This document shows, in pieces, positions 8,488-17,580 of a stretch of 64,000 nt of DNA. Under the pieces are notes generated by a model. It was not told the origin of the DNA. It saw only the letters and a list, made by a program, of their open reading frames with translations, and searched no databases. How positions within the stretch are numbered: position 1 is the first letter of the stretch; every line of letters begins with the position of its first letter. Made by a program: the position numbers and the translations under genes. The stretch is from Lacihabitans sp. CS3-21 (lineage in GTDB: Bacteria; Bacteroidota; Bacteroidia; Cytophagales; Spirosomataceae), in the NCBI RefSeq assembly GCF_024343675.1, contig NZ_RJUD01000002.1, positions 186,001 to 250,000 of the forward strand, written 5' to 3'.

Positions 8488-10185
8488 TTAAATCAGGTTT
8501 TTGGAGATAAAATTCACCAAAGAACCCTCAGCGACTTTTTGTGAAAATGGGAGATATTGACGAAGGAGTACAAAAAGCTCATCTTCAGGGAAAAATTCAC
8601 TAAGAATTTGGTAAACAGCTAAGTAACTTTCTTTTTCGCTATTCATAATGTGGTTACTTGCCCCACTTGGTGGATATTTAAAATGGTTAATGATATTTAA
8701 AAATGTCTTTTTTTTATTCTGTTTTAACATTTCTTCTAAATAGGGTACAAAATATTGTATGAGTTGATATTGTTGAAGGTAATCAATCAACTTGGTGTAA
8801 TTTTTCTCATAACCAGCCAATTTAATACAGAATAAATCTGTACTTGAAAACTTGTCTCTTTGGGCGTTTGTCCGAAATTTGGTGAGGAGGTTAATTCTAT
8901 AACTTCGTTTTTCGTTTTCATCGGTCATGGCTTCATACACTTCTAAGAAATCCTCAAAATTTCCCGTAAAAGGGATGAGCTGTTTTTTTATTTCGATAGA
9001 TTTCTCGGGTTGTTTGGTAGCAGTATAAAGTTTCTTTAGAAAAACCCAATACGGGAAATTATAGTCAGGGTAATAGTTGTTTCTAATTATCTTGTTACAA
9101 AGGTCTATCGCTTTTTCCAGCTTGTTGCTATTTATCAGTTTTTCAATAAATTCTGAGTTGAAATCGCTGCTTTGATTTATTGGCAATAGCTGTTCTCCGT
9201 ATTTTTCAAAAGTATCGGTAGTTTCAATCATCGCCCAAACTACTTGTGTGAAGTATTTATCGCCAAATTTGGTGTCGCTATGAAAACTCGTATATCGTTC
9301 TATCAAAAGTTCTAAGATATGCAATTTGCCATTTTCATTCGCTTTTTCAAATATTCCCCAGAGGATTTTTAGCAGGTTGGCATCAAATCCATGAGATGCT
9401 AGCAAATTATTAGCTAGCAGCATAACGGCCAATTTAAAGTCTTCCTTTGAAAGTTCCTCATTAAAATATTCAGCAATTTTTGTTTCTATTTTTTTCTGAA
9501 TATTGACATAGCTCGCGGAATTTAAGGAATAGTGCACAGAAACTTGTTTGGACATAGCTTTATAAAGTATGTCAAGCTGTTCAAAATGGATATATAGGGT
9601 TGGATTTTTGAGGTATAATTTTATGTGATTCATCGCAAAACTCTCCCACAAAGCCATGGCTTTCTTAAAATCTGTACCTTCTACGTTTCTTTTAGACCCT
9701 ACGACTGCTTTCAGCAGCTCTTTTAGTTTTTTTTCTAGAGCTGGTAATTTCCAAAATTTATTTTCATCTTTCGAGAATTCCTGAATAAATTCTATCTGAA
9801 GTGCTTTGTCTTGCTCAAAAACATTCATGAGCCATGTTTTCAGGTCGTTGTGGCTAAGTTCAGAGAAAATCTTGTCGAGTGGAGATATTTTGTTTTTTGT
9901 AAGTTTCGGTGCGATTATTTTTTCGTTTCCGACCAAATGCTGCATCAAAGCAAATTTATGCTGGCACAGTGTCTCGCCTTTTGGACATTCGCAATTGCTT
10001 GAAATTATCTCTTGGTTTGGATTTATGCTTAGACTAACGTCAAATGATTGGTCACCTTGGTCAACAAATGACACAAAATGCCCTTTAGATTCCTCATCAC
10101 ATTCTCTAATTGTGCATTGTGCAGCCCAAAGTTTTATGTCGTCTGCAAAATACTTTTTAAAATTTTTGAGGCTAAGACCAGCCAT
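8488..10185 (-). CDS. SWIM zinc-finger protein
   Basis: 565 aa. The ATG at 10185 (MAGLSLKNFKKYF) is preferred to an in-frame TTG at 10206. A SWIM zinc-binding motif sits near residues 65-80 (CECPKGETLCQH, CxC...CxH), followed by long helical regions, with TPR-like helices about 340-450. SWIM domains bind DNA or proteins and often occur next to SNF2 helicases; an SNF2-SWIM protein is present at 49242-52562 but is not adjacent. No catalytic domain is recognised. The gene is transcribed alone, and a terminator of the upstream yceI-like gene separates the two. Confidence 0.72.
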   Translation of the reverse strand: MAGLSLKNFKKYFADDIKLWAAQCTIRECDEESKGHFVSFVDQGDQSFDVSLSINPNQEIISSNCECPKGETLCQHKFALMQHLVGNEKIIAPKLTKNKISPLDKIFSELSHNDLKTWLMNVFEQDKALQIEFIQEFSKDENKFWKLPALEKKLKELLKAVVGSKRNVEGTDFKKAMALWESFAMNHIKLYLKNPTLYIHFEQLDILYKAMSKQVSVHYSLNSASYVNIQKKIETKIAEYFNEELSKEDFKLAVMLLANNLLASHGFDANLLKILWGIFEKANENGKLHILELLIERYTSFHSDTKFGDKYFTQVVWAMIETTDTFEKYGEQLLPINQSSDFNSEFIEKLINSNKLEKAIDLCNKIIRNNYYPDYNFPYWVFLKKLYTATKQPEKSIEIKKQLIPFTGNFEDFLEVYEAMTDENEKRSYRINLLTKFRTNAQRDKFSSTDLFCIKLAGYEKNYTKLIDYLQQYQLIQYFVPYLEEMLKQNKKKTFLNIINHFKYPPSGASNHIMNSEKESYLAVYQILSEFFPEDELFVLLRQYLPFSQKVAEGSLVNFISKNLI

Positions 10186-10261
10186 AAAACACTTTCTTTT
10201 TATCAAAAATAAGCATGTAGGGAGTAGTCAGCAAATATTCTTACTTGAATAATTTTTTTGC

Positions 10262-10300
10262 AAAAAAAAGCAGCTTCTCTTTCGAGAAACCGCCTTTTTT
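10262..10300. terminator. GAAA-tetraloop terminator downstream of YceI gene
   Basis: On the minus strand a 10-bp stem (plus-strand 10270-10279 with 10284-10293, two G-T pairs) is closed by a GAAA tetraloop and followed by eight Ts. The plus strand also carries a six-T run after the stem. It fits an intrinsic terminator of the YceI gene and can work in both directions. Confidence 0.8.
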
Positions 10301-10324
10301 CATTTATTCATTTTTACCTCAACC

Positions 10325-10888
10325 TTAATTCAAAGCGAACTCACCACTAGCGGTCAATTCTACATCTTCAGCAACTACAGCAGCTGGCATAGCACCTACT
10401 CCAAAGTCTGTTCTTTTGATAGTTCCAGTTACTTTAAAACCTACCAATTTCTTACCTTGACGGTTAGTTCCTGTTCCTAATTTTGTCAAATTCAATGTTA
10501 CTGGTTTAGTAACACCTTTCATAGTTAAATTTCCAGAAAGAGCATATTTATTTCCACCTGTGCTTTTGATTCCTGTGCTTTTGAAAGTCATTGTTGGAAA
10601 TGCAGCTGTATTAAAAATATCTTCTTTTTGTAAGTGACCATCACGCATATCGTTGTTGGTTGTTACCTTGGTCATGTCAGCTGTAAGCTCAAATGTTGCG
10701 TCAGAAAAATCTTCTTTTGAAGAAGTGATGCTGGCGTCAAAAGATTTGAAAACACCGTCAACTTCTGACATCAAAAGGTGAGTCACTGTGAAAGTCAATT
10801 TTGAGTGTGCTTTGTCTAGTGTCCATTTTTGAGCTGAAACGGCAATAGTCATAAAAAGTGCGATTGCCAAAAGACTGATTTTTTTCAT
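10325..10888 (-). CDS. YceI-family periplasmic lipid-binding-like protein
   Basis: 187 aa with a clear signal peptide (MKKISLLAIALFMTIAVSAQ). The mature protein opens with WTLDKAHSKLTFTVTHLLMSEVDG, the start of the YceI lipocalin-like beta barrel, and contains the family's MTFKSTGIK and GNLTMKGVTKPVTL segments. YceI proteins bind polyisoprenoid or other amphiphilic lipids in a long pocket; the ligand and physiological role here are unknown. It is periplasmic, monocistronic, and bounded by a strong terminator. Confidence 0.9.
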   Translation of the reverse strand: MKKISLLAIALFMTIAVSAQKWTLDKAHSKLTFTVTHLLMSEVDGVFKSFDASITSSKEDFSDATFELTADMTKVTTNNDMRDGHLQKEDIFNTAAFPTMTFKSTGIKSTGGNKYALSGNLTMKGVTKPVTLNLTKLGTGTNRQGKKLVGFKVTGTIKRTDFGVGAMPAAVVAEDVELTASGEFALN

Positions 10889-11022
10889 TTTGAAAATAAA
10901 TTTTAGATTAGAAATTATAATTGTTTAAATACGAATACGGTTTTTATTTTAAATGGTTGCGAAACGTAGGATTTTAAAAAATTAGCCAGTTTCGTATTGT
11001 TCGAAACCAGCTATTATCTCAA

Positions 11023-13557
11023 TTAGTTCTCCTCTCCTCCGCTTTTCACGTCGTCATTTTTTACTTTTTTCTTCTCGGCCACAAACCTCATGTTGCCAAT
11101 TTTGTAACTAAACGTAGCTTTTATGTTCGAATTGTACATGTAATTTACCGATTTTTGGGAAATCACTGGCGTATCAGTAGAGTTTCTCATGACCATTCCA
11201 CCAAAGAAGTTTTCTGCGGCCATTCCAAAACTGGCTTTTTTGCCAAAATCTTTTCTGATGCCTAAAGAGTACATACCCATTCCTCCTTGTGTACCTTGAA
11301 GGTTAATGTTGTTGCCTCTCATGCCACCACCAGCTTGCATAGCCCAACCTTTTTTCAATTTAAGATTGGTCATCAATCTACCACTCAATATGATGCCGTC
11401 ATTACTAACTTTTTCTGAGATGCCAGTTAAACCTGTCTGAAATCCTTCTAAATATCTGTAATACACATCTATACCACCATTAAGGGTCCAGTTTGATGAT
11501 AAAATTACATTTCCAAATACGTTGGTTCCCAAAGTTTGCTCTTTACCGATGTTCTCAAAGGTAGTAATTATAGCACCAGGGATAGAATCTGAAGCGAAAC
11601 TTACTCGCGTTATAGAATTATTAGATTGACGGGCAAATAAAGAAATTGTCAAGTACGATTTTTTAATGCTTTTACTTAAACTAAACTCCACGTTATCAGT
11701 TAATTCTGGATTAAGACTGGCGTTACCATAGCTTATGTTTAGCGGATTTACCAAGTTAACGTTAGGGTTAAGTTGTTGTAATCCAGGTCTTTGTATCCTT
11801 CTATTGTATCCCAATTTATAAGTTGATGCTTTTATAGTTTTAGAGACATTGATACTAGGTACCAAGTTAGAGTAAGCAGGGATTTCTATGTTTCCTCTAG
11901 AGTCATCTGCTGAGATTTCAGTATATTCGTATCGTGCCCCAAGTTTAAAGTTAAACTTCTTTTTCGTTGAGAATAAATAAGAAGCATAGGCTGCCATGAC
12001 GTTTTGGGAGTAGTTTAGGTAACCAGATGGATTTCTAGCATCGCTGCTGAAACTTCCTGTTGGGTTGGCTAAAAGATATTCAAACTCACTCTCTACCGTT
12101 CTAAATACTCCTTTAGCTCCGAATTCTATTTGTTGTTTTTTACCAATTGGACTCACATAATCAGATTGAACTGTAATCTCAGTATTTAAGTTATCGTTGA
12201 TGTTTTTCTGTCTGCTTAAAATTTCGTTAGAAATATTCAAAAGGTCAGAATCGAAGTTATTGATAAGTTTGTTTTGACTAAACTGCGTAGAAACTGACCA
12301 TTCTTGTCCTGGTTTGAAAGTTCTGATATAGTCAACGTTTGCGTCCATAGAGTTTGATCTATCAATTGAAGATATATCTCTAATGGATGAATTTAGTAAA
12401 GAACCATTTAAAAAGCTAGAAGAATTCAAAATTTGGTCTCTATCAAAACTACGCAACCCAAAGGCTAATGTCCCTGACAAAGATTGGTTTTTTGCCAATT
12501 CGTAATCTAAACCGATATTATATCTACCAAACATTCCGAAATGATTACCTTCTTGGTTTTGTTCTGTGCTTACGCCAGTGCTTTTAAGCAACTGCGTAGT
12601 TTCTCCCGCTGATTTATTGTAAAAAGCTCTTCCGAATCCACCCAATGTGATACCCAATTTGCCTTTACGGAAGTTTCCGTTTAATCCAAGATTTGATCCT
12701 CTCAAGCCTACGCCCGAGTCGATATTTAAATTTAGTCCTTGTAAAGAAGATTTCTTAGTGATGATGTTGATAATACCAGCCGAGCCTTCAGCGTCGTATT
12801 TGGCAGATGGAGAAGTAATAACTTCCACACTTTTGATAATGTCTGCAGGAATCATTTTTAAGGCATCTGCAATACTGCTGGCTACAATCGTAGATGGTTT
12901 ATTGTTAATCAAGACTCTGATATTTTCGCTACCTCTTAGCGAAACGTTGCCTTCTAAGTCTACGCTTAGCATGGGAACATTCTTAAGGATATCAGAAGCA
13001 TCACCACCTTTGGCTGAAAGATCCTTTTCGGCGTTGTAAACCAATCTGTCCACTTTTTCTTCAATCATGGCAGCTTGTCCGCTGACCACAAGTTCATCTA
13101 GTTGTTTGGCACTTTGCTTTAGTTTAATAACCCCCAACTCTACGTCTTTGCCTTTTTCAACTACTACTTTTTCAATAATTTTATTTTCAAAACCAATAAA
13201 AGAAACCTGCACATTATAAGTGCCTGCGGCTACTCTTTTCATAGAGAAAAAACCTTTTTCGTCAGCCATTGTGCCGTCAATAGGTTTTTTAGTAGTGATG
13301 TCAATCAAAGCAATATTTGCAAATTCAACTGCTGTAGTAAGTGCATCATCCACCACATTACCTGAGATTTTAGAATTTCCTTTTGGTACATTGGCTTCAA
13401 GGTCAAGGGTCGCTGGTTTCTGGGTATTTCCAGAAGGCCTTCCATTTTCGCCTCCACCTGGTCGTCCCATTCCTCCACCTCCACCTGGAGGGCCCCATTG
13501 TGCAAACGTAGCATTGAATCCAAGGCCAATTAGTAATGTTAATAAAATCTTTTTCAT
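11023..13557 (-). CDS. TonB-dependent receptor-like outer membrane beta-barrel protein
   Basis: 844 aa. The signal peptide (to FNATFAQ) is followed by a low-complexity Gly/Pro/Arg stretch (GPPGGGGGMGRPGGG). A carboxypeptidase-regulatory-like domain (about 58-145; TVEFANIALID, DEKGFFSMKRVAAGTYNVQV), a plug domain (about 155-260, DASDILKNVPMLSVD, SAKYDAEGSAGIINIITKK) and an outer-membrane beta-barrel (to the C-terminus) follow. It lacks the long SusC N-terminus and has no SusD partner, placing it in the OMP_b-brl_3 group. Substrate unknown. It faces a LytS/LytTR gene pair across 278 bp, and that pair may regulate it. Confidence 0.88.
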   Translation of the reverse strand: MKKILLTLLIGLGFNATFAQWGPPGGGGGMGRPGGGENGRPSGNTQKPATLDLEANVPKGNSKISGNVVDDALTTAVEFANIALIDITTKKPIDGTMADEKGFFSMKRVAAGTYNVQVSFIGFENKIIEKVVVEKGKDVELGVIKLKQSAKQLDELVVSGQAAMIEEKVDRLVYNAEKDLSAKGGDASDILKNVPMLSVDLEGNVSLRGSENIRVLINNKPSTIVASSIADALKMIPADIIKSVEVITSPSAKYDAEGSAGIINIITKKSSLQGLNLNIDSGVGLRGSNLGLNGNFRKGKLGITLGGFGRAFYNKSAGETTQLLKSTGVSTEQNQEGNHFGMFGRYNIGLDYELAKNQSLSGTLAFGLRSFDRDQILNSSSFLNGSLLNSSIRDISSIDRSNSMDANVDYIRTFKPGQEWSVSTQFSQNKLINNFDSDLLNISNEILSRQKNINDNLNTEITVQSDYVSPIGKKQQIEFGAKGVFRTVESEFEYLLANPTGSFSSDARNPSGYLNYSQNVMAAYASYLFSTKKKFNFKLGARYEYTEISADDSRGNIEIPAYSNLVPSINVSKTIKASTYKLGYNRRIQRPGLQQLNPNVNLVNPLNISYGNASLNPELTDNVEFSLSKSIKKSYLTISLFARQSNNSITRVSFASDSIPGAIITTFENIGKEQTLGTNVFGNVILSSNWTLNGGIDVYYRYLEGFQTGLTGISEKVSNDGIILSGRLMTNLKLKKGWAMQAGGGMRGNNINLQGTQGGMGMYSLGIRKDFGKKASFGMAAENFFGGMVMRNSTDTPVISQKSVNYMYNSNIKATFSYKIGNMRFVAEKKKVKNDDVKSGGEEN

Positions 13558-13835
13558 TTTGATATTTTTTTTAATGTTCTATTGTTTTTTTGTGGAATTA
13601 TGACACAAATTAAGGCAGGAAGTTTAGTAAAAATATTGCCTAATAGACAAAAGGCTGTATTAATTCGACAATCCTCTATGTTTTCCAAGTTTTTGGTCTT
13701 TTTTGGTATAAATAGGCATTCTTCGACCCAATTGGCCTATTCATAGAGAAATTCATGTAAAACGTATAATAAGGGTATTTTTTGGTCATAAATAATTAAA
13801 AATCAACGTAATATTGAAGGTTATTAAAGGAATAA
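13558..13835. promoter_or_regulatory. Divergent promoter region with TTTTTGGT repeats
   Basis: 278 bp between the divergent barrel gene and the sensor-kinase gene. Three copies of a TTTTTGGT word occur: two in direct orientation 10 bp apart at about 13690-13708, and one at about 13780-13787. The last two share the longer form TTTTTTGGT(C)ATAAATA. Direct repeats one helical turn apart would suit a LytTR-type regulator. No promoter was identified with confidence. Confidence 0.35.
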
Positions 13836-14879
13836 ATGCAAACAAAAACCATATTTTCGAACAAAAGAGTCTTAGTAATGCACCTATCTTTTTGGTGTCT
13901 TTATTTCTCTTTTTTCTTTTATCAGATTACTTTTTTCAGACACAAAGACGATATTAATATTGGAAGAGCATTAGTTGATGCTCTGACGCACGTCTTGTTT
14001 ATGGGTGCGGTCAGTTACCTCAATTATTTCATTTGGCTACCGAGATTTCTGAAACATAAGAACATTTGGAGGTATCTGCTAGAGTTTTTTGTGCCTTTTG
14101 TTATTGTTGTTTTTCTGCATATTTCCTTTAAGCGTTTTCTTTATTCAGAGTTTATTGAGCAAGGTAAAGGTTTTATGAACACTGGCAAGTTTATATTTCA
14201 GCATACGGTCATTACGCTATTTATTGCCATTTTCGTAGGTATGCTGAAGTTTGTGGAGGATTGGTTTGCATTAGAGTCTAAGAAGAAAGAAGTGGAGAAT
14301 GAAAAATTAGTTTCTGAACTCAGGTTCCTTAAGGCTCAGATTAATCCTCATTTTCTCTTTAATACGCTCAATAATCTTTATTATTTGGCTACCGTTAACT
14401 CACCTAATACCACAGAAGTAATCGAAAAACTCTCACAAATGATGCGTTACATGCTCTATGAATCTAACCATCCATTGGTTTCATTAGAGAAAGAACTGGC
14501 CTATATGGAGAATTATATTAGCCTAGAGAAACTGAGACTAGATAACCAAGTTCCGGTTAGTTTTGAAGTTATCGGTAATCCGAAAACTGTACAGATAGTG
14601 CCTTTGATATTAATTACGTTTTTAGAAAACGCATTTAAACATGGGGTAAGTAACAATTTCAAGGGTTCTTATGTGCAGTTATCAGTGGAAATACTCGCAA
14701 AAAGTATTGTTTATAAGGTCAAAAACAGTAAATTGCCTAAGGATTCTATTTTGGAAAAGTCAGGAATTGGCCTCCAAAATGTGAAACGCAGGTTGGAATT
14801 GAGCTACCCAGACAGATTCAGAATGGAGCAAAGCGAAACCGACCAAACTTATGAAGTTTCCCTGAAAATCGACCTTTAA
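13836..14879 (+). CDS. LytS-type sensor histidine kinase
   Basis: 347 aa. Four hydrophobic segments occupy roughly residues 12-150, followed by a short coiled coil (SKKKEVENEKLVSELRFLKA). The His_kinase domain carries NPHFLFNTLNNLYYL, with His172 as the phosphoacceptor. The ATP-binding N box is ITFLENAFKHG and the G box is GIGLQNVKRRL. It is an inner-membrane kinase. The LytTR response regulator starts 2 nt after its stop, so the two form a cognate pair. No dedicated ligand-sensing domain is visible, so the signal is unknown. Confidence 0.93.
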   Translation: MQTKTIFSNKRVLVMHLSFWCLYFSFFFYQITFFRHKDDINIGRALVDALTHVLFMGAVSYLNYFIWLPRFLKHKNIWRYLLEFFVPFVIVVFLHISFKRFLYSEFIEQGKGFMNTGKFIFQHTVITLFIAIFVGMLKFVEDWFALESKKKEVENEKLVSELRFLKAQINPHFLFNTLNNLYYLATVNSPNTTEVIEKLSQMMRYMLYESNHPLVSLEKELAYMENYISLEKLRLDNQVPVSFEVIGNPKTVQIVPLILITFLENAFKHGVSNNFKGSYVQLSVEILAKSIVYKVKNSKLPKDSILEKSGIGLQNVKRRLELSYPDRFRMEQSETDQTYEVSLKIDL

Positions 14880-14881
14880 AA

Positions 14882-15625
14882 ATGACCCCATATAGTTGCA
14901 TAATTGTTGAAGATGAGCCTCTAGCCCGTAATTTGCTTTCGGCATATATCTCTAAAGTGCCACGCTTACAACTAAAACATGCTTTTTCTAATGCCCTAGA
15001 TGCCTTAGAATATTTAAGAGAAAATCCTGTGGATGTCCTTTTTTCTGATATTCAGATGCCTGAAGTTACAGGGATTACTTTGCTTAAGTTACTCAAATCC
15101 AAGCCGCTAATAATTTTAACTACAGCCTATTCTGAGTATGCTTTGGAAGGTTATGAACTTGAAGTGTATGATTATTTGCTAAAGCCTATTAGTTTTGAGC
15201 GTTTTTTAAAAGCAGTAGAAAAGGGAATTGCGAGATTGGACGGAAATAACTCCGCAGCAGGCACACAAGTGCATATACAAGAAATGCAAACAGTACCACC
15301 TGTGGATTATATATTTGTAAAAGATGGTACTAAACTTATAAAAATCAACCTTTCGGATATTTTATACATTGAGGGTTTGAAAGATTATGTTTGTATTTAT
15401 ACACCAAATAGGAAAATAATTTCATTGCAAACCATGAAATCGCTCGAAGCATCTCTACCAAGTGATAGATTTGTGCGGGTTCACAACAGTTTTATAATTG
15501 CTCTCGCTGCTATTGAAGAAATCGAAAAAGATAGATTGGTTATCAATAAAAGTACTATTCCGATTTCGGATACCTATAAAAAAGCATTCAGAGAAATAGT
15601 TGATAAAAGACAGATAGGTAGCTAG
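14882..15625 (+). CDS. LytTR-family response regulator
   Basis: 247 aa. The receiver domain (about 5-120) has acidic residues IIVEDEP, the phosphoacceptor Asp56 in FSDIQMPE, and the conserved Lys in YLLKPISF. A LytTR DNA-binding domain occupies about 140-245 (DYIFVKDGTKLIKINLSDIL, FVRVHNSFII). It is co-transcribed with the kinase upstream. LytTR regulators bind paired direct repeats; the repeats in the intergenic region at 13558-13835 are a candidate target, making the divergent outer-membrane barrel a plausible regulon member. Confidence 0.93.
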   Translation: MTPYSCIIVEDEPLARNLLSAYISKVPRLQLKHAFSNALDALEYLRENPVDVLFSDIQMPEVTGITLLKLLKSKPLIILTTAYSEYALEGYELEVYDYLLKPISFERFLKAVEKGIARLDGNNSAAGTQVHIQEMQTVPPVDYIFVKDGTKLIKINLSDILYIEGLKDYVCIYTPNRKIISLQTMKSLEASLPSDRFVRVHNSFIIALAAIEEIEKDRLVINKSTIPISDTYKKAFREIVDKRQIGS

Positions 15626-16090
15626 TTTGTTGGTAACTGGTTATTAGTGAATTAGTTACTGGTGTATTGTTAACTGGTTATAAAACCACAACGGTCAAAC
15701 AATAGTCGGAACTGAATATGATGGATTTGGCAAATCAAAAGAGCGGTTAGACGATAGTTGGACCTGAGAAAAACACCAAATTGGAAAACAATAAGTTTCC
15801 AATTTCTTTAAAGCTAGTCAACTATCTATAAGTCACCCACAAACACACCTCACAACCTTTCAGTGTTCTAATACCAATCAATCATTAACCGAACAAGCAG
15901 TCAACCCACATCGAGATCTATCGATCGCAATTTCATTCAGATTATCATCTGAATATCATTGTGCTCAGTGGCCGGAATTTCCAATAACCCACTTCGGCTT
16001 CGCTCAGTGTCCAATAACCAGTCAACCAGTAACCTAGTCACCAGTTAACTAATAACTATTCAACCAATAAACCTGTAATCAATCACCAAA
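15626..16090. repeat. Degenerate 'taactggtta' inverted repeat island
   Basis: This 465-bp gap between convergent genes has no supported gene. The left end (15626-15685) repeats words such as GGTAACTGGTTATTAG and GTTAACTGGTTAT. The right end (16010-16090) repeats their reverse complements, such as CCAATAACCAGTC, ACCAGTAACC and CACCAGTTAACTAAT. The arms could fold into a long imperfect stem. The middle contains a hairpin-like ATTCAGATTATCATCTGAAT near 15934 and a GC-richer patch at 15975-16010. Confidence 0.55.
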
Positions 16091-17323
16091 CTACTTAATC
16101 TTGGTACTCAAAGAAACAATATGCGACACCATTCCATTGGTACGATTATAATGTCCGTACCTGATTTCTAAAGAATTCCACCAACGGTTGCCCAGGATGC
16201 CTCCTGGAGGGGCTATTCTTAATCCAGCTCCCCAAAACGCACTGTTGAAGCCTGAAATGTCGTAGTCACTTGTATAATATTGTTCTGACAAAGTATGTTT
16301 TTGGTAGGCAGCAAAATATTTAACAGCAGTTTGGCTATTGAACCTGTAATGTGGTGTAATGGACAAAAAAGAGTTGATTTTTACGGAAGTTTCTGCACTG
16401 ACAGTATGTGCGGTCATTCCCCATGAATCCATATAATATCTATAAAAAGTTCTGAAAATCACCCGGTCACCCATGAAATAGTTGGCTCTAACGCTCATCG
16501 GTAATTTTGCTCTTTGACCAGGTAATTTCTCTACTTTTAGGGTATTGTCTGTAAAATAAACCCTATGGAAAGGCGTACTTAATAATCCTTCTTGAAAAGC
16601 AGGTTCTACTGTTAGCATCATTTGTAATCGCTTGGAAACTACCCTCGAAACACCAATAGAAACATTATAGGAATTCCTGTTTTTGAATGCTATGCCATTT
16701 TGGTCGTCATCGCCACCTGATGGATATCCAATCGGGCGAAGTTCATTTGGTAATATAGCCATCCATTTGTCAAAAAATGCTCCAGCCTTTAGACTTAACT
16801 CAGTGTTGTTGTCTTTTGAGCTTTTGCTGTAGCTAATATTTCCGCCATAAGACTCATAATCCCATTCGGTAGAATAAGCGGCACTTAAGCCGAAATTGCT
16901 ATGCTTAGTTTCGTCTTTTCTACTCCATGCAATCGATGGATAAAAATGGAGGTCAGTCATAGAGGCAGATGACAATGAACGTGAATCAATCATGTCTGAA
17001 GAGGCAGAAGAATAATAATCCATTGAACCATCCAGAACAACGGCATGGGTTCTTAGTTTTTTATCCGTAAATGAAAGCTTAAGGTCTAATGAATTGGCGG
17101 CATCCCAAAGTTTTTCAGTGCCAATTCCGCCAGTAATGGCTGAATTGTTGCCAGTTTGGGTATAGTAAGAACTTACCAAGTTTACTTCGTCAATTTTTAA
17201 ACTTCGCAGACCTGTTTTTTCTTTTTTGGTCTCCGCTAATTTGAGTTGAGGCTTTGTGGTTTGAGCATTAGCACAAAAAACAATACTGCAATAAATTCCA
17301 ATACTTATAATTACTTTCTTCAT
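16091..17323 (-). CDS. DUF3570 outer-membrane-like protein
   Basis: 410 aa with a signal peptide (MKKVIISIGIYCSIVFCANAQ). The rest is rich in alternating aromatic and polar strands, as expected for a beta barrel, and matches the DUF3570 family (KIDEVNLVSSYYTQTGNNSA near the start of the mature region, HYRFNSQTAVKYF and SLEIRYGHYNR near the end). The family has no established biochemical role. It is the last gene of the Rieske-thioredoxin-ApbE-DUF4266-DUF3570 operon, 46 nt after the DUF4266 stop. In such clusters DUF3570 and DUF4266 travel together with ApbE and a thioredoxin, which suggests it is the outer-membrane part of an exported redox or metal-handling system (inference). Confidence 0.82.
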   Translation of the reverse strand: MKKVIISIGIYCSIVFCANAQTTKPQLKLAETKKEKTGLRSLKIDEVNLVSSYYTQTGNNSAITGGIGTEKLWDAANSLDLKLSFTDKKLRTHAVVLDGSMDYYSSASSDMIDSRSLSSASMTDLHFYPSIAWSRKDETKHSNFGLSAAYSTEWDYESYGGNISYSKSSKDNNTELSLKAGAFFDKWMAILPNELRPIGYPSGGDDDQNGIAFKNRNSYNVSIGVSRVVSKRLQMMLTVEPAFQEGLLSTPFHRVYFTDNTLKVEKLPGQRAKLPMSVRANYFMGDRVIFRTFYRYYMDSWGMTAHTVSAETSVKINSFLSITPHYRFNSQTAVKYFAAYQKHTLSEQYYTSDYDISGFNSAFWGAGLRIAPPGGILGNRWWNSLEIRYGHYNRTNGMVSHIVSLSTKIK

Positions 17324-17369
17324 CTGTTTTTTTGATTATTTAACAAGTGGATATTTAAGTGTTTCGTGT

Positions 17370-17579
17370 TCAATTACAGCCACATCCTCCACCGCTTTTA
17401 CCACCATTGGCACCTGCAGCTCCCTCTCGATAGAGATAAAAGTTGGTTTCAAATTTCTCCACTTTTCGGTTGGCCAATTCCATTTCTGAGTCGTTTATTC
17501 TGCTTTTCTGATATTCTTTCACACTCACACAAGAGTTGAAAAATAAGCATAGGCCAAAAATTGAAAGTATTTTATACAT
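17370..17579 (-). CDS. DUF4266 small lipoprotein ending in GGGCGCN
   Basis: 69 aa, starting at ATG 17579 (MYKILSIFGLCLFFNSC); upstream in-frame sequence belongs to the preceding gene. The lipobox-like FFNSC gives a lipidated Cys near residue 17. A short charged region (KEYQKSRINDSEMELANRK) is followed by YREGAAGANGGKSGGGCGCN, the Gly-rich Cys-containing tail that is the hallmark of DUF4266. The protein has just two tail Cys residues, at the extreme C-terminus. It starts 1 nt after the ApbE stop, so it is translated from the same message. Role unknown; the tail could bind a metal or cofactor, or be a substrate of the adjacent thioredoxin or ApbE. Confidence 0.85.
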   Translation of the reverse strand: MYKILSIFGLCLFFNSCVSVKEYQKSRINDSEMELANRKVEKFETNFYLYREGAAGANGGKSGGGCGCN

Positions 17580-17580
17580 T

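Noticed and set aside
12647-13039. 130-codon plus-strand frame inside the outer-membrane barrel gene
   Set aside because: Antisense to the plug domain region; no family, no spacing to a promoter or partner.
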